64,000 bases of DNA from Saururus chinensis. Its lineage: Eukaryota; Streptophyta; Magnoliopsida; Piperales; Saururaceae. The notes beneath the pieces were generated by a model. It was not told where the DNA came from and ran no database searches. It saw only the letters and a program-made list of their open reading frames with translations. The stretch lies in NCBI GenBank assembly GCA_035235625.1, contig CP141148.1, positions 17,237,057 to 17,301,056 of the forward strand. The letters are read 5' to 3'. The stretch's first letter is position 1, and each line of letters opens with the position of its first letter. Below are positions 1 through 11,572 of this stretch, piece after piece. The position numbers and the translations under genes are program-made.

Positions 1-796
1 ATTGTTAGGAAAAATCTCGGGTGTTACTGGTTAATCGTTGCTTGAAGCAGTACTGTCAATGCTTTGTAGGGGATCAGCCCTGCCAGTGGCTTGAGATCCT
101 TCCTTAGGCAAAATGGTTGTATAATGCGGCCTATCATACTCATGCCATGTTCCCTCTGTTTGAGGTAGTATATGGCTGTCCCCCCTACCTTTTTTCCATA
201 TGTACCCCACCGTTCTTTCGTGGCCAAGGTTGATTACAAGCTCCAAACTCAGGATGAGGTTATCCGATAGCTCAAACTCAATTTGGCTATTGCTCAGAGC
301 CACATGAAACAAGTATATGACAAGAAGCATTCCGATCGGGTGTTTCTGGTGGGCACTTTATTTATGTTTCGGTGCTTCCTCAATGCCAAACCAGTTTGTT
401 TCAGGCTATGCATTCGAAGTTGGCTATGCTATCATGGTCCCTATCCCATTGTCGAGCACATCAGCCCAATTGTTTATCTCTTGGCCTTGCCTAATGGTCC
501 TAGGTTCACCCGGTGTTTCTTGTCTCTCGCCTACTCCACTTTTTTGGGGATCCGACTCATGTGTCCAAAGCTCCTCCTCTACCACTGATGGGCCCTCCTA
601 TGTCAGATGTTCATGCGCCTACCTCTATGATTGGTAAACAATGAGTGCATCGTTCCTACCACATTTACACCGAGATACTCGTGGCTTGGCAAAGCTATCC
701 TCTTGAGGATGCCTCATGGGTGCTTGAACATGAGTTTGTGGACCGCTTTCCTACTTAGTCGCCTTGTGGACAAGGCAAAAGCGGAGTGTGGTGGAG
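1..796 (+). pseudogene. Reina-type chromovirus integrase C-terminus and chromodomain, decayed
   Basis: Plus-strand reading gives fragments that match the C-terminal part of the Reina polyprotein at 10859-11482: a VYGCPP segment near 160-190, a YVSVLPQCQTSLFQ segment near 360-410, a PLPLMGPPM segment near 575-600 and chromodomain residues SYPLEDASW near 690-720, then SPCGQGK near 760-780. Chromodomains of chromovirus integrases are known to guide insertion to heterochromatin. Several stops and frame changes break it, so no product is expected. The 5' part of the element lies left of the window. The family call rests on the internal match to the better preserved copy. Confidence 0.75.
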
Positions 797-1145
797 TGTT
801 GTGTACGCCAGCTCAGGGTCGGTTTTGTCCCGTCTTGCATTACTTTCCATTCTTAGAACTTACTATGTTAGGACTTTACTTTACAATATTTTCCTTTTTT
901 GATTCAATAAGCTATAATAAAGGAGAGAAATTGGATTCTAGTGTAACAGATTGGCTGTGGGCTCGTCTAGTTGGCATATGTCCCACAGCTCGCATGGCCT
1001 CCTAGGGAGTCATACCCTCTTATAAGGGGGTGTTCTTCCTTTGTTTTTATACAAAAAAAGAGAATAAATTTCTTCTTCTTCCCCTTCGACAGCTTCTCTC
1101 CTTTCCCTCAATTGAAGTTAGGTACCGTTTGTGTTTCAATACAAA
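797..1145 (+). repeat. 3' LTR of the left-edge Reina-type element
   Basis: The LTR begins with TGTTGTGTACGCC directly after a purine-rich stretch (GCGGAGTGTGGTGGAG), as in the two other Reina copies, whose LTRs start TGTTGTGCAC in element sense. A TATA-like TTATAAGGGGG lies near 1019-1030. The right end is not clean: the last LTR-like bases are TAGGTACCGTTTGTG around 1120-1135, and a copia LTR match begins at about 1153. The exact end and the target duplication cannot be fixed because the 5' LTR is outside. Confidence 0.55.
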
Positions 1146-1152
1146 ACACAAC

Positions 1153-2225
1153 AAAAACCATGGCAGTTCCACATCGGAACCAAATCAATGCATTACTAGC
1201 AAGGAAGAAATTTACATTAACTCAAGAAAATGATCCACCTTTATTTGACCCTAGCACAAGTTCCACTTGTTTAGATCTCCACAAATCTTTGTTTTTGCTG
1301 GCCTTCAAGTATTCTCCTTCAAGCACTTGAAACTTTCTTCTTCTACCTTGCTTTGTCTTTATCTTCTTCTAGCCTTCAATAAGCACCTCTTGTTTTATTG
1401 ACTTTGGCCTCCTTGGAATTATTTCATCTCCCATGGAAGATATGTTGCAACTCCCTTGAAATCTGTGTGAAATCTCCTTTATTTGTGGAATAGCATCGTG
1501 AATCCACAATTGATCTTCAACTTAAAGTTTTGTGTGAATCCTCCTTGGAATACAATATGCAAAAGGTATAAACCTTTTCTCTCTAATCCCCTCTACGTTT
1601 TTCTCTCTCAAATTTTGTGATTTATTAACCCACCTATAGCTCCTTAATTCAGTTTTGGTCTTTGGCTTGAATAAGGAAAGAAATTTAAATCGGAATGTCT
1701 TAATTAGGGTAAACTATACTTGAAGTGATTGATTGTTCTAAATAGAGATCGATCTTTGTTGTTTATTTTGTGCACAATACTTCAAGTGATCCATCAATTT
1801 ATGAGAGCGGTCGATGGATAATTCTTGGCTTTGATTTACATAGGGCAAAAGCAAGTTCCTAATCGATCTTTTTGTTTAAATGTATGTGTAGCGGTTGATC
1901 CTTTTGTTTATATTTTTACTATTTTTCTTTTTTACCCTAAAACCTTTTGAAACCTTTGAAATCACTTATGAAACTTATCCAAGTAGTTTTGGTTTGCAAA
2001 TGTGATTTGAATAAGCTTCAAAAACATTCTACATTCTTCAGTGTTTTGTCTTGGTCCATAAGAACACATTTGCTTCCATTTTTCATGTTTTTCAATTCTA
2101 AATTTGACTTGACCATGACAACCTCAAATCAGATTCTAAAAGTCAATACATACACAAGGCTTCTAGACATAGTTTTGACAAAAAATTTAGCCTAGAAACT
2201 TGATATATGGCTCATATGTCCTTCA
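1153..2225 (-). repeat. SIRE-like copia LTR (copy A), truncated
   Basis: This stretch matches 35447-36699 base by base in many blocks, for example CATCGGAACCAAAT, TAGATCT, CTTCTTCTAGCCTTCAA, CTCCTTGGAA and AATATGCAAAAGGTATAAAC. In minus sense it starts TGAAGGACATATGAG at 2225, preceded by a purine-rich tract. It lacks the distal 250-300 bases present in copy C because it abuts the Reina LTR on the left. Orientation follows copy C, which is followed by a copia gag on the minus strand. Confidence 0.65.
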
Positions 2226-3132
2226 ATCTCCCCTTTATTTATTGTCAAAAGACTACATATTTAAAAATCAAAATAAAATTACCACTCTTAACTTAGTGCA
2301 TTGACTTTCAAATTGTACAAAATGTAACTTCATAATACAAAGACTTAACATAAACTCATTTAATATAAAATCATTTAGAGTTGTGCTTGAAAAGCATTGT
2401 ATAACCATGTATTTATCCTACAAAGTTAAAGTAAAATTGATTTACATAGTATTTATTGTTCAATCAAATATAAGGATAAGCATTTCATTTTTCATTTATC
2501 ACTTCTTCCTCTTTTTGACATAAATAGACAAAAAGTTAAAGCAATAATGAATAAAAATACTCATTAAAGCACATTCAAGTTATAACCATCACTAAAAGGC
2601 ATGAAAATATATAGAACAATCAAAACATCACATGTCCATCACATATCCCAACATAAAATTAGTTTCAATGTGCATCTCACAGTCAAAATGAAACATAAAA
2701 GAGCTGAACAAGTTTTAAGTAAAGGAACATGAAAAGTGATACAAAACAATATAAAAATCAATCAGCATCCTCATCAAAATCAGTCTGCTCCCTGAAATAC
2801 ACCATCCTATGAACCACTACAAGGTCAATCAGTCCCATGCTGATCATGTTGGGCTATGCTCTAGGTATCCACACATGTACCACAGTGAAAATCTAGCACA
2901 AGATATACAGATATGGCAACATCTCATTGGTGTGGTCATGCAGGAATCACATTCATACCAAAAATCTAGTTGTGGTTGTGCTAGGAGGTGTAGAACTTGT
3001 GCTATTGTCCTATTTACTCTCTCCTTCCTAGCACCAAATGTAATGCTAAGCAATGACATGTAGCAGCTTGGAATCTTGTGTCATAGAATGTGCAAGTAAT
3101 GGCACCTCCAGCTCTGGTGCTCTCAAAAAACC
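2226..3132 (-). other. 3' internal remnant of the copia element with polypurine tract
   Basis: In minus sense, AATAAATAAAGGGGAGAT sits at about 2226-2243 immediately before the LTR start, the expected position of the polypurine tract that primes plus-strand DNA synthesis. The rest (2244-3132) is AT-rich. A short minus frame at 2844-3059 has no motif I recognise. It is probably the untranslated 3' part of a SIRE-like element. Confidence 0.45.
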
Positions 3133-4345
3133 TATAAGAAATATGAGTCATATGTCTAGTTTATTGGCTGATTTCATTGTGAAAATTATGTCAAGAAACC
3201 TTATGTATGTAATGAGTCTTATAATCTAATTTGAGGTTGTTGTGGTAAAGTTAGATTTGGAATTGATAAACTTAAAAAATAGTAGCAAACAAGTTCTTAT
3301 TGATTAATGTGGAAGACTGAAGAATGTAAAGGGTTTTGAATCTTATTCAGGTAAGATTGGCATACAAAAATCACTTGGAAAAGTCTTAGAAGTGATTTTA
3401 GAAGTTTTGAGACTTTTGTGGGAAAAAGATAAAAATATAGTAAAACAATCAGTAGCTGCAAATAATGAAGAGAAGAATGATCAACACCCATTTTTTAAGC
3501 CCTGTGCAAAATGAAGCCAATAGTTATTGATGGATCAGTCCCATAATCTATCAATCGCTTGAAGTATCGTGCACATTAAAAATAGCAGTTGATTAATTGT
3601 TTCGAGGACAGTTTATCCTAATTAAGACCTTCCAATTTTAATTTCATTCTATACTTAATGAACTATATAAGGATTATAAAATCAAAAAAATCTAGAGAGG
3701 ACAACTGAGGGGAGAAAAGAAAAAAGGGTTTACATCTTTGCTTTCTAGGGGAGAATTCACTTGTGCTTTGTATTGAAGATATGTGGTGAATTGAAGAAGA
3801 CAATCCACAACTAAATGATATTATACACAAAATATTCAAAAGAGAAGGTGTAGCATGTCTTCAATGGAAGATTGAAGATTTCTACAAGGCCTAAGTCAAG
3901 ACAACAAGACGCGCTTATTGAATACTAGAAGGAGACAGAGACAAGGCAAAGAGGAGTACGTTTTAAGTGCTTAAAGAAAACTAGAAGGCCAACAACAATG
4001 ATTTAAACAATAGGAGCTTGTTTTAGAGTTTAAATAAGATTGGTGGTTTGCTTGTGTCCATATAAAGTCTTGGTTTCTACTACATTTGATTTAGTTCCTT
4101 TGTAAATGTCGTGGTTTTTTACCCTAGCTATGGTTTTCCATGTAAATTATTGTGTTCATGTGTGGATTGATTGAATGATGATGATTGATATATTGTGAGT
4201 AATATTGGAGTGAACTTTTGTTGAATTCCCCTATAGAAATAAAAATTTGTGGGCTAGAACTCTTAATTCTTACTTATTGAAGCACTAATTTTAAGAGAAA
4301 TGTGTGATCCGCTTAGTCAATTAGACAGATATTAAACTCTCAAAA
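3133..4345 (+). repeat. SIRE-like copia LTR (copy B), inverted relative to copies A and C
   Basis: Read on plus, it aligns with the reverse complement of copies A and C: ATATGAGTCATATGTC near 3141-3156, TAAAGGGTTTTGAATC near 3327, CACTTGGAAAAGTC near 3372, GGTTTTTTACC near 4111, and AGATATTAAACTC near 4326. The first bases (TATAAG) have lost the usual TG. No primer-binding site follows it, so it may be a solo or truncated LTR. Together with copy A it forms a large imperfect inverted repeat with a spacer of about 0.9 kb. Confidence 0.6.
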
Positions 4346-4640
4346 CTAAGAAAACTCCCAGTCAGGTCACTATCATGTAGAACTACATATCCATCAAACT
4401 TTGGAAATGTAAGATATGTCCTTGCGCAACGAATAACATCTATAATGACGTTAGGTGTCAATATCTACTGAACTCCACTTGCAACTCCGACTAATGCATC
4501 ATTATCCTCCAAACAGAGTGATGCATACCACTACCTAACCAACCTAGGGTACACAATTTGACCCGATGTAGAGATCATGCTAAAGTACTCCACCCGATAT
4601 GAATGAGCCTCAATCCACCCTATAGTAGTCTCTAAGCGTA
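4346..4640 (-). pseudogene. possible plant transposon protein fragment
   Basis: Minus-strand translation from about 4620 downward gives a continuous-looking stretch with only two stops. It includes YPRLVR, WYASLCLEDNDALVGVASG and ILTPNVIIDVIRCARTYL. The arrangement (a LVREFYA-like motif, then a short acidic loop, then TPxxIxxxL) resembles the N-terminal domain of putative plant transposon proteins found in retrotransposon-rich genomes. No start, stop or downstream domain can be set. This is a weak resemblance from memory and could be chance. Confidence 0.3.
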
Positions 4641-5779
4641 CATGAGCTAAACTTCTCTCGCATCTAATCAGTCTCAATCGATTTTATCCACTGCTAGATG
4701 CCTTGGGTCCCCTAAGTTTGACTCAATGGTCCTTTATTTTTTAGCTCTCCGCGTCTGGATTAAAGGACAATAAAACAACCTAAGGCAAAGCATAAATTGC
4801 GAATAACCCTTAAAACATTTTGTGTCATAATGACTCCAAATTTGAACCTAAACTTGATCTCAGCGAATAGATCAACTTTATAACTAGACCTACTGATAAG
4901 AAATATTCAATTTTGAAAAATCCCCAAAATTTGCAAAAACGTTGAAACCAAACTTGATTTCAATTTTTAATGGATTAAATTGCAAGAAATTTTAAACAAG
5001 GCTAGATCTACCCATTTCTAACAATCCTATCGATTCCAATCTCATGAAAATCCATTGAAAAACCACTAAAAATTAAGTATTTTGTTTCGGAACTCATCTT
5101 AGCAAAAGTGAAAAGCTTGGATTTGAGGCAGGAAATTGGTCTTTAGGCATGCGATCAAATTGGCTATATTCACCACTAAGAACTCTATAGGAGAGTTTAG
5201 AGTGAAATAGACTTGTAATAAAATGAGTTCAAATTTAAAATCAAGCTTCAGTGTGAAAAATCCAACCACAGATCAATCGCTGGGGTCAACTGATCGATCA
5301 ATAAATAAATACAATTTTTGATTTTTTGAAAAATAAATCCAATAAATTCAAATATTTAAGACAAAATCCAATAAATTCCTAAAAGTAATTCAAGACATTA
5401 CCCATCAAAATAAAAAAATTGATAATTAAAACAAAAATTAGAAATCAAACAATTAAAATAAGCAACATTAAGGTATTTTGATGATTTTGTAGTCAATTCT
5501 CTTTTGAACTAACTGCATCCTCAAATTATGTTCATTAGTAGCACACCTTAGATCAGTTAACCCCATTTGTATGTGATTGTCAATTTTATTCTCTTCTTTT
5601 TGACACATTAATCGTCTTTTATTAAGTTTTGGAAAAAACAACAATGTAGGCAACTCTTGTCTCTTTTAATCTTGAATCTCGCAAGATAACTCTTAACCAA
5701 ATTGAAACAAATTTATTCAGACCTAGTAAAGACTATGTGAATATTTTCCAACTCTCTTTAGCTAGAATCCATGTACATG
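4641..5779. other. AT-rich sequence without a recognised gene
   Basis: No motif or repeat unit is recognised. A minus frame of 61 codons at 5468-5653 is lysine-rich and resembles nothing I know. This stretch is the old target DNA into which the minus-strand Athila element inserted; it continues on the other side of the nest at 32447. Confidence 0.5.
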
Positions 5780-5784
5780 ATTTT
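5780..5784. repeat. target-site duplication ATTTT, left copy of the outer Athila
   Basis: ATTTT directly precedes the LTR start at 5785. The same five bases follow the other LTR at 32442-32446, over 26 kb away. Ty3/gypsy integrases make 5-base duplications. Confidence 0.85.
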
Positions 5785-7181
5785 TGTTGTTACGTCTGAA
5801 ACATGACTATGAAGAAGTCAAATTCAGAATTGTTTTACTTGCAAATTAAAGTAGACAAGGTTGATCCACAAGGAAAGCCTTGTGCAACAAAGAAAATATC
5901 TACGAACAAAATAGAGGAAAGAAAAATTAAGAAATAAAGAGTAGAAGATTATTGAGGGAATAAAGAGTTAAATAATCAAGAAAAGAAAACACTAAGGCAT
6001 TAAGGGTCATTGTAACATCTAGTAATGTTCTTCATGTGTCATGTTATCCCAGTTAGAATAGAATAAAGATTTTATCTAACCAAAAGATATGAACATTAAA
6101 AGCAAAAAAATAGATAGAAAATGCTTTAGATAGATGAAGGATAAAAATAATTGTTTCTTTAAGAGTTCTATGTATCCAAATCACAAAGAAACAAGAAGAA
6201 GATCAATATTAAATAAATATCACTTCAAATAATCAATACTTACTTGAAACAATTGATGAAACATGAATAGAACTCCATTAGATTGTTACAAATCACCTCT
6301 AGCCATAGCTTGAGAGCTTAGAAGGCCATTACAATAAAATTAAAAATAAAAAATACAAAAGAAGGAAAGAAAAATAGGAGAAGAGAGCTCCAAAGAGGAG
6401 GGAATTATACCTCTACCACTCCACCCCTCTATTTATAGGAGTAGAAGGGATTACTTTAAAAGGAAAGGTCCAATCATATCCCTTGATTGCATCCTGATTG
6501 AGTGCTTAATTGGTTGCTTCTTTGGCAATGATTAGATTCAAAATTAATTAAATAAATCAATGATTTCTTTAGGAAATAAGTATTTTTGAGTCTTCCTTTA
6601 GTTATCTAATCAGCCTCACTGTCTTTCCTTATGTGTATCAATTACAACCAATGAAAATATTCTCCATGTGTTGGCCTCGGGTTAGTTAACTAGTTGTCCC
6701 TTTGCATGGCGGATGTAACCCATAAATCGTTGGAATCATGAATTTCTTCCAGAAATATTAATTTTAGCTATGGAAGTCTTCTTTCAAATGCCAGAAGAAT
6801 CATATTAATCCAAATTATACATAGGATGATATGTCCAAAATACTAAAGTTGTATCAATTTGTCCAAATCAGCTTCTTCTCGAATTTAGTTTTCTTGATGC
6901 AAATCTCAAATCTAATGGGTACATAAGGTTGTGTTCGACCATTCCATGCATGTTTAGACCATTAGGATCTCATTCTTAACTTTTAAATAGCTTCGGGTAG
7001 TTAGAATTCACTTCTTCTTCTACTTGGATCCTGTTGAAGCTCATTTAAATATGTAAACAAAACTAAGGTCCAATTAACATATTCAAAACATAAATAGCCC
7101 AAATAAGCAATGAATTAACACAAAATAGGATTGCAATTCAAAATTTAAAAACATTTAATTGAACATTATTTCAGGGCATCA
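5785..7181 (-). repeat. Athila-1 3' LTR
   Basis: Runs TGTTGTTACGTC on plus at the left to GGGCATCA at the right, so in element sense it starts TGATGCCC and ends GACGTAACAACA. It aligns throughout with the LTRs at 20070, 28631 and 31011. A TATA box in element sense (TATAAATA) lies at 6430-6437. Length is 1397 bases, within the usual range for Athila LTRs. Confidence 0.88.
6430..6437 (-). promoter_or_regulatory. TATA box in the Athila-1 3' LTR
   Basis: TATAAATA in element sense, in the same LTR position as 20813-20820 in Athila-2. The matching site in the 5' LTR of this element (near 31710) is mutated, so it would not have served there. Confidence 0.5.
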
Positions 7182-8953
7182 AATACCCCCCAGTAAGCAT
7201 ATTGCTAGTCTCTAGTAATTTATGCCAAAATAATTAAAAAGAAAACAAGAAAAGATGCCACTTTTGTACGAAATCTTGATTGTATTTAGCATATGTAACA
7301 AGTCTTTAAACCCCTAGCTTACACTAGTAGACAAGTTCTAGTCTCGTGAGGGTTTGGAGTGAATTTACCCACAAAATTTAATATTTAAATGATAAAAGAA
7401 AATTAAAATTAAAGCCACATAATGTTCACAAATCAATTCTTCCTAAACATGTGACTTCATTTAGTAAAATCAATCATGCATAAAACAACTTGTTTTCTTA
7501 AACAATAATTCAATTTGACAACTTCATATTGGTGGCAGGTACTCATACATACATAATAGTTTTAAAAAAAAAATTGACATTGCCAAGTAATTATACAATC
7601 CCAACCTCATTAATTGAACAACTCAATGTGTCTGATGTACACTCAACAACTTAAATTTTAACACTCAAAAATAGACATTGGCATTCATTCATCTTCAAGA
7701 GATCATAATAGAGAATCATGCAAATCCTTCCTTCAAAAGTAAAAACACCCTTGATCACTTGACAACTCATTCAGGATATAATTGCATAACGTCCTACTAT
7801 AATTTTATGCTCATCTCACGTGGCATGTTTAAGGCCTAGCCTTTTTAAGCTTTCTATGAGATACATGTAACAAGTGTTAGGCCAATGACTCCCAATCCAG
7901 TTGGATCAAGGCACTAGGTGTTAAAGCACCCCTTTGGCTTGATAACTTGAACCAAATAGGCTTCATGGCTATGCATGTCATAAATTAGTCAACTCTACCT
8001 TTTGAATCGAACACCCTATGCTTAGTAAGGCACACCGAGTCCCAATCTACTCAATAGAGAGGCTTTAATTTTTTTTTAGCTCATTACAATTTTTCATTCT
8101 TTTTTTCACAATTTTTTTTTTATTTTTTTTAATGAGCACATTATACAGTCAACCTGAATTCTGTTGACAAAAAGTCCTAGACTGTTCTACGAAGCAAGAA
8201 TAGTCAAGCTTAAACCATTATTATGATAACATGAGTACTACTAGATCATGCCAAAGTTTTACTCTGATATGAAAATAATTACTTAGATTCAATGGTATCC
8301 ACCAAGATGTCAGACCATAATCAAAGGCTCAAATTCTCACTTAGGCAAAGGTCTTTCTTAGTTTCTTCAAAATAGAAGCACAAGAAACCAATATGAAGTA
8401 ATCAGAACTCAAAATTATTAAATTTGTCCAGTCATGTTCTAAGCAATCTGATGTCATTAAATACAGTCACATGTCTAAACTAAGCATCAATGTAAATAAG
8501 AAAAAACATACAATAAAATAAATCTAATTTTTTTTAAAAAAATTATTTTTTAAGTAAAACTAAAAAAACATAAAAGAAAAAATCTCTTTCTACACCCCCA
8601 AACCTAAACTAAACATTGTCCTTAATGTATAAAAGAAAGCAAATGTAATGGTTAATATAAGAAAAGAGGAAAGAAGATATAATACATCGGTTGGCGTGCT
8701 CATGTACATTGCTATCAAAAGAAAAATAGTCAATAAAGCACAAGCATAATCACATTAAGGTAAATCAATAATGAATTATATAAGCGCACCTTAATAATGA
8801 TTAGAGCAAGCAACCAAGATAATAAACTAAAAACTAACTAAAGAAAATAAAAAAAGTAACCATTAAACAAAAATAACTATTAAAACCAAAATTGGGTTGC
8901 CTCCCAGAAGCGCTAAGTTTACTGTCTTTAGCCAAACACACCTCCATCTAAAC
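7182..8953 (-). other. Athila-1 3' noncoding region with polypurine tract
   Basis: In element sense ACTGGGGGGTATT at 7182-7194 abuts the 3' LTR and is the polypurine tract. The region aligns for most of its length with 27180-28630 in Athila-2, for example GTTTAGTTTAGGTTTGGGGGTGTAGAAAG near 8590-8620 and the block around 7860-8060. It has no open frame of note. Near 8895-8920 lies GGGAGGCAACCCA, a motif I recall from the post-pol region of plant Athila/Tat elements; Athila-2 has lost that part. Confidence 0.7.
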
Positions 8954-9739
8954 TCATCCAGGGTCCTTTAAAAATATTATCTTCTCTTTATCAATTCTAC
9001 TTATCAAATCATGGTGAGTTAAACAAATATTTAGTGGATCATCAGAATAAATGAAAGGAAAAACATCCTCCACCAGACTCTCAATCATGTCAAGCTCAAA
9101 ACTATCATCAAAGTCTGATGGTTGTCGACTGGCATTAAATACATTTAACTCACATGTCAAGTTCCCAATAGAAAGCCTCATCACTCCATTCCAACAATTT
9201 ATTAGAGCAGTAGATGTAGCAAGGAATGAACGACCCAAAATCACAGGGGTTTGAGAAGATGCATTTGAAACCGATTGTGTGTCTAAAATAATGAAGTCTA
9301 CCGGAAAATAAAATTTGACCACTTGAACAAGGACATCTTCCACTATTCCTCTTGGTCTTTTGATTGTCCGGTCAGCAAGTTGAAGTGTTATGTTGGTGGG
9401 TTTCAAATCCGCTAGACCTAATTGCTCATAAATAGAAAAAGGTAAAAGATTTAAACTTGACACTAAATCAAGCAAAGCTTTTTCAATTTGAAATTTCCCA
9501 ATTACACAGGATATGGCTGGAAAACTTGGATCCTTATATTTGGGTGGAGTATTTTGTTGTAAAATTGAGCTCACTTGTTTTGTCAAGAAAATTTTCTTTT
9601 CTACATTTAACTTACGTTTGATTGTACAAAGGTCCTTAAATTTTTTTGCATATGATGGAATTTGTTTAATGACATCCAAGAAAGATATATTAATTTTCAC
9701 TTGTTTAAAAATCTCTAGGATGTCAGAATGAGAAACCAT
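8954..9739 (-). pseudogene. Athila-1 retropepsin-like protease region
   Basis: Open for 261 codons from 9739. It matches the plus-strand Athila-2 protease region (23401-24100): DILEIFKQVKINI, then QIPSYAK, then ALLDLVSSLNLLPFSIYEQL and ILGRSFLATSTALINC. The aspartic protease motif, normally D-x-G-A, reads DLVSS here, so the glycine after the catalytic Asp is lost and the enzyme would be dead. The frame runs out shortly after the protease into noncoding 3' sequence; RT, RNase H and integrase are deleted. The start at 9739 is only the first Met after a break, not a true start. Confidence 0.85.
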
Positions 9740-10212
9740 TTTAGAAGAAGAAGAATTCAGCCTTTGAGGAAAAGGAGCAGGAATTGGAGAAACATTTCAG
9801 AGTTCTCAGAGTTGTCAACTTTATCACATTTTCAAAATTTAAACACCTCCTCAGGTTGAGCGACCTTCTTTGGAGTATCTTTGTTTATGACCTTTCCATT
9901 TCTCAAGGTTGTGACTAAGTTGACATTCTCTGGAGAAGTTAAAGATTATACATTCTGACCTTTTGGATTAGGTTGAGGTTGAGAAGGAAAACTCCATTTT
10001 TCTTGTATGCTCAAGCTTGTGGTAAGTTGAGTCATTGAGGCCTTCAAATCATTTATAGCTTGCATTGTCTGACTATTGATGGTTGCTTGGCTTTGCATGA
10101 ACATCTGTAAGGTGTCCTCAAGTAACTTTTTATGTGGTGGCACATATGTTGAAGATGAGGGAGGTACCTACATGTTAGACTCATTTTTCGAACTAAAGTT
10201 AAGATGATTTCT
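9740..10212 (-). pseudogene. Athila-1 gag C-terminal linker, interrupted by insertion
   Basis: Minus-strand fragments ESNMQVPPSSS, then PPHKKLLEDTLQ, SQATINSQTMQAINDLKASM and PSQPQPNPKGQ match Athila-2 at 22950-23180 closely. The frame is cut at 10212 by the LTR-like unit that begins TGTAACGC at 10213, and picks up again at 30536 on the far side. This part of Athila gag is a linker between the zinc knuckle and the protease. Confidence 0.82.
10208..10212. repeat. target-site duplication TTTCT, left copy of the long LTR-like unit
   Basis: TTTCT precedes TGTAACGC at 10213 and follows CACTTTACA at 30530 (30531-30535). Joining across the two copies restores the Athila gag sequence, so the assignment is secure. 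Confidence 0.85.
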
Positions 10213-10506
10213 TGTAACGCTTGAGATTTTTCATACATTTTCCTCAAAATTCACGAAAATTTTTGGCAATATAACTGCTATAAATCGGGAAAAATGATGA
10301 ATAAGAAACCTGTGATAATAGTTTTATAATTTAAAACATAGCACATAAATGTTTTTTCCATCCAAATTGTTACTCAATCAATCAAACATCGTACGACCAA
10401 ACCAAACATCCACAGGCGCTACTGGACAAACAACCGTACAAATAAATTGCTATAATCATAGACTTTAAATACAAATCTCTCCCCGGCATCCCTGAGTGCA
10501 AGTCCC
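10213..10506 (+). repeat. left segment of the long LTR-like unit
   Basis: AT-rich start TGTAACGCTTGAGATTTTTC, ending in the GTCCC target duplication (10502-10506) of the Reina-1 insertion. No coding signal. Confidence 0.65.
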
Positions 10507-10845
10507 TGATGTGCCCGATGCGGGCATGATCGGTACCTAGGAGAATTGCGCAGGGAAAGGGGAGAAGTATTGAAGAAAGGGGAGGAATTGGAAATCTCAA
10601 TTTGCATAAACTCCAACCAAAATTCAAGGCCGTCCCATATAGGAGACAACCCTCCTAGGGAACCGAATCAGCTGAACCAGACCGGTCCGGTTCTTACAAT
10701 ATAACCCCGTTAGTGGGTCGGCTATCCCAGGCCACTAACTGAACCAACACATTACGATAATAAAATACTACAATAACAATTAAATAGTTCAATGCAAGAA
10801 AGTAATAAAAAGAGAGTCTGATCATCGTCACAATTGTGCACAACA
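10507..10845 (-). repeat. Reina-1 3' LTR
   Basis: In element sense it starts TGTTGTGCACAATTG and ends GGGCACATCA. It aligns with 15542-15870, which lacks about ten bases near the start. GTCCC precedes it at 10502-10506. Confidence 0.9.
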
Positions 10846-10858
10846 CTCCATGCTTCTG

Positions 10859-11572
10859 CTAGTCGCCTTGTCCGCAAGGCGACCATGCTGGATAACGAGC
10901 CAAGAAATCATCCTCAGACATCCACATAGCATCCTCCAACGGATGACCCCGCCATGAAAATAGAACCTTAGTAACAATACGACCCGAACAACGAACCCGC
11001 CTCTTCTCAAGCACAGACGCAGGGGCCGGGTCGGAGGGCGGAACAGGACCCATCAAAGGCGGAGGTGGAGCATCCACAGCCAACGTTCGGTCACCTACAA
11101 ACCTGCAAAAATGGGACACACAGAACACAGGATGGACCAAGGAGTCAGGCGGCAAGGTGAGGCGGTAAGCAACCGGACCAACGCGCGCTTCCACAGGATA
11201 AGGACCAGGGAACCGGGGGGCGAGCTTGGAATGCTCGGGCTGAAACAAAGAAGTCTGACACTGTGGTAAAATAGAGACATAAACCAAGTCACCCACTTGG
11301 AACTCCCGATCAATACGGTGGCCATCATATAGTTGTTTCATCCGGTTTTGAGCCTCAGCCAAATTCATCTTCAACTGATGCAAGACCTCATCACGAGTTT
11401 GGAGCATATAATCCACCTCAGCCACAGAAGAGCGATGAGGGACATAAGACAAAATCGTAGGTGGGGGTCGGCCATACAGCACCTCAAAAGGAGTGAAGCC
11501 CGCACGTGTGTGATACGCAGTGTTATCGGACCACTCTGCCCAGGGAAGAAGCTGAAGCCAACGGCGAGGCTA
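10859..11572 (-). pseudogene. Reina-1 integrase C-terminus and chromodomain
   Basis: After a stop at 11570-11572 the polyprotein frame continues through FEVLYGRPP (GPY/F-type region), VGDLVYVSILPQ and KLAPRFPGPYPV to a chromodomain-like end: LEKRRVRCSGRIVTKVLFSW, then HPLEDAMWMSEDDFLARYP. It ends at SPCGQGD with the stop at 10859-10861, 14 bases from the 3' LTR. Aromatic residues in FSWRG and MWM correspond to the aromatic cage positions of chromodomains. The stop at 11570 is probably a former Gln codon (CAG to TAG). Confidence 0.88.

Noticed and set aside
1947..2195. 82-codon plus frame in the copia LTR
   Set aside because: It lies in LTR copy A, and the same text appears in copies B and C with breaks; no domain.
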